This document shows positions 1-7,292 of a stretch of 64,000 bases of DNA, piece by piece. The stretch is from Limnohabitans kasalickyi (GTDB taxonomy: Bacteria > Pseudomonadota > Gammaproteobacteria > Burkholderiales > Burkholderiaceae_C): contig OZ248420.1 in assembly GCA_965234325.1 (NCBI GenBank), forward strand, positions 1-64,000. Reading direction: 5' to 3'. Under the pieces are notes generated by a model that searched no databases, was not told the origin of the DNA, and saw only the letters and a list, made by a program, of their open reading frames with translations. The number at the start of each line of letters is the position of its first letter. The first letter of the stretch is position 1. The position numbers and the translations under genes are program-made.

Positions 1-98
1 ATGCCAAGCTCACGACAAATGTCAGGGACGCCAAAACCAGCCTCAACGCGTTTTACGGCGTCCATGATTTGACTGTCAGTAAATTTTGATCTCTTCAT
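1..98 (-). CDS. IS3-family transposase OrfA, N-terminal fragment (runs off window)
   Basis: The first 32 codons on the minus strand start MKRSKFTDSQIMDAVKRVEA, followed by GFGVPDICRELG. This is the typical opening of the small HTH OrfA protein of IS3-family elements, which binds the terminal inverted repeats and frameshifts into the OrfB integrase. A GGAAGAGG ribosome-binding sequence lies just before the ATG at position 98. The rest of the gene lies beyond the left edge, so intactness is unknown. The element end should fall between 99 and about 150, very near the stop codon of the neighbouring tail fibre gene. That suggests insertion into or beside the phage tail region. Confidence 0.75.
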   Translation of the reverse strand, partial: MKRSKFTDSQIMDAVKRVEAGFGVPDICRELG

Positions 99-146
99 GT
101 AGAACCTCTTCCAATGGAAAAAATTCTACTTCTAACGCCTTTGGTT

Positions 147-845
147 CTAGGGGACGATTACCGTCTGAGCACGCTTTAATGCCTCGCCAATGGCAAAGCC
201 CTCTGCGATTGCTCGTCGGTATGCAACCGTTCGTCCGAAGATTTCAGCAAATGCAAACGCCTCAGCTACTCGCTTGGTCTGCGACTTTGCAAGACCATCC
301 GACAAGCTAATCGTTTCAAATTTAGGCTTAGTGATGTTCTTGGCAGTAACTTCTGAAAAACTGAAGCTCTCACTCACACGCAAGATGTAAGCGATGAGAT
401 CGGTATAGGTTTCAGCAATCCCAATCGCTTCTAACTTCTTGAGCACCAGCTGCCTTGCCAAACCCTCGCCAACCTGAAACGCTTCAAAAACTGACTTTGT
501 CCAGGCTTGCTTGAATTGCTCAGATACCGAGAAAGATTCCACAAACCTCAGCACATAAGCAATCAGGTCGGTGTAGGTTTCAACAAAGCCCCATGCTTCG
601 AACTTGTTAAGCACAACACCACGGTTACTTGTTTCGACTATTGCGAACCGATCAGCGATTTGCTTGGTGTTTAGTTTTTGGACCAATTCAGCGAAGTTGA
701 GATCGGACGCCACATTGAGGACATAGTTGGCGGGATAGGCGCTCGACCAGTTCTTACCTGAGGCGGCGCTGTTCCACGCAAACTTTGCCGTGTTCCATGT
801 GTAGTTCGCACCAGGTGTCGTTGTTACGTTTGCGGTCTCGGCCAT
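147..845 (-). CDS. Putative phage tail fibre or tip-associated repeat protein, possibly truncated
   Basis: This 232-residue protein lies downstream of gpJ and matches no family I can name with confidence. It has an N-terminal tryptophan-rich stretch (residues 14 to 33, TW-TA-FAWNS) that resembles a segment near residues 980 to 1000 of the gpJ homologue. It then has a duplicated segment: ETYTDLIAYVLR at residue 89 and ETYTDLIAYILR at residue 145, exactly 56 residues apart. Further shorter repeats of the form AEAF-x-IGE-x-L follow to the C-terminus. Position and repeats suggest a host-recognition accessory protein. The protein stops soon after a repeat, just before the IS3-like sequence, so C-terminal truncation by insertion is possible but unproven. 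Confidence 0.6.
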   Translation of the reverse strand: MAETANVTTTPGANYTWNTAKFAWNSAASGKNWSSAYPANYVLNVASDLNFAELVQKLNTKQIADRFAIVETSNRGVVLNKFEAWGFVETYTDLIAYVLRFVESFSVSEQFKQAWTKSVFEAFQVGEGLARQLVLKKLEAIGIAETYTDLIAYILRVSESFSFSEVTAKNITKPKFETISLSDGLAKSQTKRVAEAFAFAEIFGRTVAYRRAIAEGFAIGEALKRAQTVIVP

Positions 846-858
846 GGCCTCAGTCCTA

Positions 859-1305
859 TCAGCTCATGGTGAACGTGAACACAGCGGTCAAGCTGTCATC
901 TGCGCCCTTGTTCACCACAGGAAAGACCACACGGTCAAACATAGAGCCAGCAGAAGCAGCGTTGAACACTCCCGCCTCTGTGATCGCTCCCGTGGCATCT
1001 CCTGCGGGATAACTGGCGGTGAAGGTAAAAACCTTGGTGCCAGCCGTATGGGCATACGTTGCAGCGTTGCGCTTAATCTCTGTGACCAATGCAGTCTGAG
1101 TTGCTGCAGCTGCCGTGTTCCCAGTTCCAAGGGCAATCCATCCCATCACGCCGGGGCGACTGGATGAATTACCAATGGCGTCGGCTACAAAGTCAAAGCC
1201 TCCATTGACGATGATGTTCTCTTTGTGGACCACCTCCACCTCACCACTGGCCTTAGCCAACAGCAGCGTGATTGCGCCTTTGATGTTCATGCCTTCTTCA
1301 ATCAT
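859..1305 (-). CDS. Conserved phage tail-region protein, unknown function
   Basis: This 148-residue protein is encoded between gpJ and the putative fibre. It is rich in alanine, threonine and valine and ends in alternating hydrophobic residues (VFPVVNKGADDSLTAVFTF), a pattern often seen in beta-rich phage tail-tip or baseplate proteins. The start at 1305 is preceded by AGGA about 9 bases upstream; an internal ATG at 1290 has a poor ribosome-binding site. A terminator-like hairpin separates it from gpJ, so it may have its own promoter or depend on readthrough. I do not recognise a specific domain. Confidence 0.65.
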   Translation of the reverse strand: MIEEGMNIKGAITLLLAKASGEVEVVHKENIIVNGGFDFVADAIGNSSSRPGVMGWIALGTGNTAAAATQTALVTEIKRNAATYAHTAGTKVFTFTASYPAGDATGAITEAGVFNAASAGSMFDRVVFPVVNKGADDSLTAVFTFTMS

Positions 1306-1327
1306 GAGTAATTCCTAGTTGTGCAAT

Positions 1328-1361
1328 GAAAAAGGCGCTGGACCTTTCGGTACAACGCCTG
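1328..1361 (-). terminator. Rho-independent terminator after gpJ
   Basis: On the minus strand the gpJ stop codon is followed within about 20 bases by a GC-rich stem (AGGCG and ACC arms closing on a GAAA tetraloop, with two imperfect positions), then TTTTT. It lies in the 77-base gap before the next tail gene and would end or attenuate the late tail transcript. Confidence 0.6.
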
Positions 1362-1382
1362 GTTTTGAGAATCGCTTATTGG

Positions 1383-4300
1383 TCAGTAAAGCTTGAGTGC
1401 GGTGTAGCCCGCTGTAGGTGTCATTGCGCTGCTAGCGCTTTGCACATCCCCACCCATCTTTCCGATAAAGAGCCTGCGCTCTAAAGCGGTTTGACAAACC
1501 CCAATGCAAATGCGATCGCTCGCATTGACGGGGTATGGGACTTGGATGCGATTGAACAGGTGGTCTTCAAGGAAGAACACTTGGTTTGCAGCGTCATATC
1601 CGACGCACAAACTCACCCCCGTTCCAGAAGCGCTCCAGATCACCGATGTTGTGACTTGATTGGGGATGAACCAAAAGCTCACATGAAACACGCCCGGTAT
1701 TCGAACGCCCCATGACACTTTGGTGGTGTCCTTGATCAAGACGCCCGTCCCGTAACGGCCATCTCCGTAGCTCACGCTAGAGGCATCCACACTTGTTGAA
1801 CTGCCGTAGCCGCTCAGCACCCCGTTGAGACGCCACCCATAAATCTCGCCAGACTGCAATGTGTCTTCACGCGCTATTTGGAATCGCGCCTCAATGCTCT
1901 TGAGCGCCCCGTCATAGGTCCATTGACGTTTGGCCGCTTGGCTGTTCCACGCATAGTTGGCCGTGCTCCATGTCTCCCGGTCATCCAAGGTTGCGCCAAT
2001 GCTGGCCAACAAAGTGTTCTGCGCCCGGTAACTGGTCGGAAGGTTTACCTCGAACAGATATTCAGACTGGCTGACTCCGCTATCCATACGCAGGACATCA
2101 AGGCTGTTGACTGACTCCACAGACGCAAAGTGCTTGATCCCCGGAAACCTTGTCGCTTGCGCATCCATGGTCACCAGTAGGTTGGCGTTTTGCGGTTGAG
2201 CCACCACCGTCGAGACAAAGGTGGCTTCGTCCGAGTAGATGCCAGGAGAAGCAATCGCCTTGATCCAGAACTTGCGCTCACCATCGAAGCCCGATGGCAA
2301 GGTGTAGCTACTGGACTTCACCTCTGCAACGAAGATGGAGGTGTCCCAGGCTCCCCCTTCCCTGAGTTCGTAAGCCACAACCTCAGACTCTGGGTTGGGC
2401 AGCCATCGAAACTCAAGACGGTTCGCTGACTGGACCACATCAAACTGCCTCACCGACGATGGGGCGAGCAAAGTCAGCTGAAAGGTCGTGACATGCGTGC
2501 TGTACTTTCCCGAGGTATCAAACGCACGGATGAAGTAGTTGTACTGGCCCGATTCACTTTGGTCGTGAACTAACTGCGTGCCTGCGGTTTGACCAACCAA
2601 CACACCTGAGTCCCAACCCGAGCCCACACGAACCTCGTATCCCGCCAAGTCAGCATCTGAGTTCGCTGCCCACTTGAGGAGTAAGTCCGTTGTTCGGCGA
2701 TAAACAAGGAAATCTTGCACATCGTCGGGGGGCTGCAGTTTGCCCAGAATGGTTTGAGCTAGTGTTGCGCCGTTACCAAGCTTCCCTGAAACGCCAACAG
2801 CCTTGACCGTGAAGACATAGTCTCCAGTTTCGGCATTGCGAATTTCCAGATAACTGGTTGACACACGAGGCAATGTGACGGTGTTGCCGCCATTGACCCG
2901 ATAGCTCACCTGATACTCAAGCGCACCAAAGACCTGCTCCCACGCCACCTGAATCAAAACGAGCGCTTGATCCTTGACCCGATACAGGCTCTCAGACACC
3001 TTCAAGCCTGTTGGCGTTGCAGGGGTGGTCGACAGCACCGTGATGTCACGAGGTTGCAGCGCCAAGCCCTGCTCAATCGCTGCGTATTTGCTTGGGTTGT
3101 GCGAAAGGGCTGTCACCTCATGGATGCCCGGCTCACTCTCAGCAACTTGCACCACCCGAAAGAGTTGTGGCTCGACCTGGCTTGAGGCCAAGACCCAAAT
3201 CGCACCCGGTTGAGGTGCTGCAGAGAAGGCACTTGTCACACCAAGTGTTCGACCGCTGAAAGATCCGACCTGGCGTTCTTCCACCAATCCCGCTGGCGTG
3301 ATGACTGAAATCCGCCAAGAGCCTGCAGGCGGATCTTGATCGATGGTTACTGTCACAGTTGAAGCCGCTGCAATACGCCCACCTAGCCGAAGTCCGCCAC
3401 GGCTTGAGTCAGCCACTTTGATGACATCACCTGGTCGGACCACAGCGCCCTCAAGCCCTGTTCGAAACGTGATGATTTCTGATTCTGACTGCTCTGAGTA
3501 GAGCAACCACTTACCAACACGGTTAGCTTGACCTCGGGAAGTGCATCCCATGGCCACCACATCGGCTTGAACCACCCCGTAGCGGGCAATGCCGTCGACA
3601 TCCTCAACGTATTCCACCTTTTGGCGGTAGAAGTCATCCGGGTCAATCCAACTCACCAACGCCACGGTGTGACGCGCTTTGGCAGACGAGCCTTGATACG
3701 AGAAGTCACCATCGATGACGTTGGCAGCCGTGAATTGATAGACCGCATCTTGCGGTGCATCTTGGGTCACGGTGATGGCACCGCCAGACCAATACGCCAT
3801 GCCCCTGAAGATCGAGGCCATGTCCTGCACGACCTTGTAAGCCTGCTCTCTTGTCTGGAGATACAGGTTACAGGTGAACCGAGGCTCGTAGCTTCCTAAC
3901 CCGTTGGGCACAAATTCATCGCAATAACGAGCCACGCGATACAGAGCCCACTTGTCGACCTGTGCCTCTGGGATGTAGTTACCCAGCCCATATCGTGTGC
4001 TTGTCACAAGGTCATAAAAACACCACGCGGGGTTGTCCGTCCATGCGACTTTGAACGTGCCATCCCACACGCCCGAATATGAGCGCGTTTCGGGATAGTA
4101 GTTAGACGGTATGCGAACCCGAAGCAGCTTCAAGTCATAGCTGCGCTTCGGGATAGAACTGAACTGCGAGGCATCAACGCGCAATGCCATCAAGGCGCTG
4201 TTTGGGTAGCGAAGCTTGCTCTCAATGACTTCGGTGTAGGACTCCAGAAATGTCTTGTTCTGGATGTTGGTCTTGGTTGAGTCCTCTGTGATGCGACGCA

Positions 4301-4922
4301 ATCGCACATCCCATGGTGCAGAACCATTGAGTGGGATGTAGTAGCTGCGTTGGTATTTGGTAGTAGTTTTTCCCAAAACCGAGTCAGCCACCACCTGCGA
4401 ATAACCACCGCCGTTGCTTTGCACATCGATCGCAAAGTCCACGGTTGTGCCACTCAAGTCGCCATTGGTAGCGTCTTGATAGGTCAGCGCCGGAAAACTG
4501 ATCTTGATACGAACAGCGTCCACATCCGGATCGGTGATGGTGCGAACGACGGGTTGATTGAACTTGCATTCAACTCCCACAGCCACCTCGTTCTCAACCG
4601 ATGAGAAACCGGGGATGTAGCTTTGCTGTTGCGTTCCGTTGCGAGTTTCTAGCGTTACGCCCGCGAAGTTGTAACTGCCATCGGCATTTTGAATGACCGT
4701 GTCATCAAGATAGACAGACTTCAGGCCATTGGCCAGCCCTTGGATTTCTCCCTCGCACACCAAGTCCACCACACGAGCGAAGGCTTTGGAGCGCAGGCTA
4801 TCAGGGGCCTCTTGAGCAACCCTCGCACTACCGCCGCCACCTTTGCCACCACCGCCTGCACCAATGATGAGTGAAGGTTGGCACATAGGTTCGGTTATTG
4901 ATTCGGTCATCGCTTCACTCAT
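1383..4922 (-). CDS. Tail tip / host specificity protein, lambda gpJ family
   Basis: At 1179 residues this protein has the size and gene position of lambda gpJ, the central tail-tip protein that contacts the host receptor. The N-terminus has a glycine-rich segment (GAGGGGKGGGG, residues 22 to 32), then the conserved SLRSKAFARVVDLVCEGEI region typical of the family. The middle contains several fibronectin-III-like beta domains (for example around residues 640 to 900, with repeated YEVRVGSGWD and YELREGGAWD elements). The C-terminal 200 residues contain a lectin-like LamG-type pattern and probably set host range. The start overlaps the upstream gene by an ATGA, as expected for translational coupling in the tail operon. 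Confidence 0.92.
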   Translation of the reverse strand: MSEAMTESITEPMCQPSLIIGAGGGGKGGGGSARVAQEAPDSLRSKAFARVVDLVCEGEIQGLANGLKSVYLDDTVIQNADGSYNFAGVTLETRNGTQQQSYIPGFSSVENEVAVGVECKFNQPVVRTITDPDVDAVRIKISFPALTYQDATNGDLSGTTVDFAIDVQSNGGGYSQVVADSVLGKTTTKYQRSYYIPLNGSAPWDVRLRRITEDSTKTNIQNKTFLESYTEVIESKLRYPNSALMALRVDASQFSSIPKRSYDLKLLRVRIPSNYYPETRSYSGVWDGTFKVAWTDNPAWCFYDLVTSTRYGLGNYIPEAQVDKWALYRVARYCDEFVPNGLGSYEPRFTCNLYLQTREQAYKVVQDMASIFRGMAYWSGGAITVTQDAPQDAVYQFTAANVIDGDFSYQGSSAKARHTVALVSWIDPDDFYRQKVEYVEDVDGIARYGVVQADVVAMGCTSRGQANRVGKWLLYSEQSESEIITFRTGLEGAVVRPGDVIKVADSSRGGLRLGGRIAAASTVTVTIDQDPPAGSWRISVITPAGLVEERQVGSFSGRTLGVTSAFSAAPQPGAIWVLASSQVEPQLFRVVQVAESEPGIHEVTALSHNPSKYAAIEQGLALQPRDITVLSTTPATPTGLKVSESLYRVKDQALVLIQVAWEQVFGALEYQVSYRVNGGNTVTLPRVSTSYLEIRNAETGDYVFTVKAVGVSGKLGNGATLAQTILGKLQPPDDVQDFLVYRRTTDLLLKWAANSDADLAGYEVRVGSGWDSGVLVGQTAGTQLVHDQSESGQYNYFIRAFDTSGKYSTHVTTFQLTLLAPSSVRQFDVVQSANRLEFRWLPNPESEVVAYELREGGAWDTSIFVAEVKSSSYTLPSGFDGERKFWIKAIASPGIYSDEATFVSTVVAQPQNANLLVTMDAQATRFPGIKHFASVESVNSLDVLRMDSGVSQSEYLFEVNLPTSYRAQNTLLASIGATLDDRETWSTANYAWNSQAAKRQWTYDGALKSIEARFQIAREDTLQSGEIYGWRLNGVLSGYGSSTSVDASSVSYGDGRYGTGVLIKDTTKVSWGVRIPGVFHVSFWFIPNQVTTSVIWSASGTGVSLCVGYDAANQVFFLEDHLFNRIQVPYPVNASDRICIGVCQTALERRLFIGKMGGDVQSASSAMTPTAGYTALKLY

Positions 4923-5512
4923 ACAGGCACCTCATCCACATCAATCCCTGCACTGATAACAGCAGAACCCACAATCAAGCGTCCGTAGCCCACAGGCACT
5001 GGCTGACCTTGCGCAGTCGTGTTGACTGCACCATTGAATGCATAGCTAGGCTTGTTCTCTGGCCGCTCTGAAGGGTCTGAGGATTTAGGCGTTGGAGCGA
5101 TCATCTGAGCAACACCGCCAAGAATCATGGATGTGCCCACCGAATACAGCGTGGCTTGCGACAAGAAACTTCCTGCCGCAGCCCATCCCATGGGGTTCCA
5201 CCAAGCAACGGCAATCAAAGCAGCGCCAAGGATGATTTGCCCGAGACCATTGCCGCCAGCACCCGAGATGACGGGCGCAATCGTGATGCGCTGCTGGCCA
5301 CTAGGTTCATGCAAACGCTCAAGATTGAGTTCATCTCGGCCAACCAGGACTTTGTAGCCAACCCCGCGCTCACCAGAGCTCACCAACTCACGCTCAAAAG
5401 TTGGGAAATTCGCGCTCAATGCACGCACGGCCTCAGCAGCACTAGCCACCACCATCTTGTGTCGGCGACCGAACTGTCGCCCTAGATCGCCCAGAAGAAT
5501 AATGGTTGCCAT
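4919..5512 (-). CDS. Tail assembly protein, lambda gpI family
   Basis: This 197-residue protein lies between the K-like and J-like genes, the position of gpI in lambda. The N-terminal 90 residues look like a ubiquitin-like or beta-grasp fold. They are followed by a glycine- and alanine-rich hydrophobic segment (GAGGNGLGQIILGAALIAVA, about residues 84 to 103) and a C-terminal part ending with VGYGRLIVGSAVISAGIDVD, a hallmark of the family. It is needed for tail-tip assembly but is absent from mature virions in lambda. It is directly coupled to its neighbours by overlapping start and stop codons. Confidence 0.88.
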   Translation of the reverse strand: MATIILLGDLGRQFGRRHKMVVASAAEAVRALSANFPTFERELVSSGERGVGYKVLVGRDELNLERLHEPSGQQRITIAPVISGAGGNGLGQIILGAALIAVAWWNPMGWAAAGSFLSQATLYSVGTSMILGGVAQMIAPTPKSSDPSERPENKPSYAFNGAVNTTAQGQPVPVGYGRLIVGSAVISAGIDVDEVPV

Positions 5513-6225
5513 TACCGTTGTGACTGATGTCTAAGAATGTGTGTTGTGATCTTTTGCCAATAACCGCCATAAACATCGCGGCTCGATAACCGGCCTTGCA
5601 GGTGATGCAAGATGAGTCCGTCGCCTAAGTAAATGGCCGCATGATTCGGAACATCCGAGTTCACCTGCATCAGCAAGACATCGCCTTCGCTTAAACCATC
5701 TGAACTGGCAACACCGAAGCCCGCATGTGCAAAGTTATCGAGGTAGAGGTTCTCACCTCGCTTCCACCACTCGTCAAAGCGTTGGTAGTCGGGCAAGATG
5801 ACCTTCATCTCGTGGGCATACCAATCTCGGATCAGCGAATAGCAGTCCAGAACGCCGTGGGACCACTCCCTCCCAACCAGCGGGGCCACATACCCCTGCG
5901 GCTCGATCTCTTCCCACATCCCATTGGGATAGGAGACGATGAACCAAGGAATACCACTGGCCTCACAGGCCACACGATCCGCTTGGCTTGGTGTCGCAAG
6001 CATGTTGGGGTGCGAGTGAACGACCCCAACAATCTGCCCACGCTTGTCTGCTTTGGCATAGTCCACAGGGCCAATCACAAATTGATCAGTCCCCACACCA
6101 ATGTTCTGACACGCAACGTAGCTCTCCTTGCCTTTGCGGATGACGAGCAAGCCGCATGACTCGCGTGGAAATTCACGCGCTGCATGCTCAAAGGCCAGTT
6201 GTTTATTGGTTTCAAGCATCTGCAA
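5512..6225 (-). CDS. Tail assembly protein, lambda gpK family (JAB plus NlpC/P60)
   Basis: The protein has two enzymatic modules in the order known for gpK. Residues about 10 to 115 form a JAB/MPN metalloprotease-like domain with the HSHPN motif (VVHSHPNMLATPSQAD) and the upstream ESCG. The second half is an NlpC/P60 peptidase with the catalytic Cys in HGVLDCYSLIRDWY and a downstream His in VPNHAAIYLGDG. In this phage family the second domain is thought to cut peptidoglycan during tail maturation or DNA entry. At 237 residues the length is normal. The gene ends on the same base where the I-like gene begins. Confidence 0.92.
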   Translation of the reverse strand: MQMLETNKQLAFEHAAREFPRESCGLLVIRKGKESYVACQNIGVGTDQFVIGPVDYAKADKRGQIVGVVHSHPNMLATPSQADRVACEASGIPWFIVSYPNGMWEEIEPQGYVAPLVGREWSHGVLDCYSLIRDWYAHEMKVILPDYQRFDEWWKRGENLYLDNFAHAGFGVASSDGLSEGDVLLMQVNSDVPNHAAIYLGDGLILHHLQGRLSSRDVYGGYWQKITTHILRHQSQR

Positions 6226-6228
6226 ACA

Positions 6229-6933
6229 TCACCTTATCAATCCAGCAGCGGGAAACCCGCCAAAGGGAAGCTCCGCATTGGAGCCAAATCGCTTTTGGCA
6301 AGAACTCAATCGCTTGCCACAGGCGTCTTGAGATTTCAAAGAAACGGACACATCGTTGGCATTGAAATACGCCGTGCCCGTGTAGCCACACTCTGAGCTT
6401 CGATAGCCCCAAGGGCATACGTTTTGCACAATCTGTCTGCGCGGCAACGACACGCCCTCTAAGTCAAAAGAGGCTGCCAGTTCGAACTCGACCACATCAC
6501 GCGTTTCGCGAGACTTGCGATCGATGTAATAAACGTCATCCGCAAACTCCGCACTTGGATCCGCCGTTAGATTGGTGCCGCTTGCAAAGTTCACCCCGTC
6601 TAGATACTTGACCAAGGTGCGCTTGCGAGTGATCTTGGCTCCCACCAGGTCTTGATACGACAAGATCAAGGCCGTGATACTGCCAGTGACGTTGGCCACT
6701 TTGAGCTTTGGCCTAGGCACTTGCCCATTGCCGTTGAACTCAAAGCCATCGGCCTGAATCGGAAACGGCTCGTAGGCATTGCCTTGCCAGACCACCTGTC
6801 TGCGCAACTCATTTGTGCCCGCATGAAAGCGCACGACCCCTTCATTGAAGAGACTCAGGTCCAGAACGAACAACTCGATGACTGCACTCGGTGCTAGGCG
6901 TTGGATTTCGGTTGTGATGGCGTGTGAGGTCAT
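6229..6933 (-). CDS. Minor tail protein, lambda gpL family
   Basis: This 234-residue protein sits between the M-like and K-like genes. The conserved C-terminal half contains the cysteine pattern of gpL: C-P-W-G-Y near NVCPWGYRSSECGYTG, a further cysteine in SQDACGKRL, and another in LSSCQKRFG. In lambda-like phages these cysteines bind an iron-sulfur cluster at the tail tip. The N-terminal half carries the usual beta-rich hub domain (LFVLDLSLFNEGVVRFHAG). The start overlaps the M-like stop codon by an ATGA. All four cysteines appear intact. Confidence 0.9.
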   Translation of the reverse strand: MTSHAITTEIQRLAPSAVIELFVLDLSLFNEGVVRFHAGTNELRRQVVWQGNAYEPFPIQADGFEFNGNGQVPRPKLKVANVTGSITALILSYQDLVGAKITRKRTLVKYLDGVNFASGTNLTADPSAEFADDVYYIDRKSRETRDVVEFELAASFDLEGVSLPRRQIVQNVCPWGYRSSECGYTGTAYFNANDVSVSLKSQDACGKRLSSCQKRFGSNAELPFGGFPAAGLIR

Positions 6934-7268
6934 GACAAATCAAACACCTGCTTGAAGGTGGCGCGTATGTTTTCTATGTTGGGCTCTTCAATCGTGCGAC
7001 TCCACTCCTCACAGGTGAATTTTCCCGTGAGGCCGCTTGGCGTTGTCCAATCGAATGCTTGAACCGCACCTCGGGCACGTAAGAAGCTGTCGATGGCAGA
7101 TGCGTCACCAGTGGACTTCCCCCGAAACTCCAACAACCAGACCTCAGGCTGCGTGTTGATGCCATAAGCCAAGCGTTGCTCGTAGCCATCCCCAAACGAG
7201 ACCCGTCGCACATTTGGTTTAACGGTGAGTGAAGCCCCGATGGATGGAATCCATGTGAAGGTAGCCAT
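6930..7268 (-). CDS. Minor tail protein, lambda gpM family
   Basis: A 112-residue protein with the family opening FTWIPSIGASLTVKPNVRRVSFGDGYEQR and the core WLLEFRGKSTGDASAIDSFL. Lambda gpM joins the tail tip between the tape-measure complex and gpL. Length and position between the tape measure and L-like genes fit. It is coupled to the following gene by a four-base overlap. Confidence 0.9.
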   Translation of the reverse strand: MATFTWIPSIGASLTVKPNVRRVSFGDGYEQRLAYGINTQPEVWLLEFRGKSTGDASAIDSFLRARGAVQAFDWTTPSGLTGKFTCEEWSRTIEEPNIENIRATFKQVFDLS

Positions 7269-7292
7269 CGAAAGTTCCTTGATTCAGTCTCA

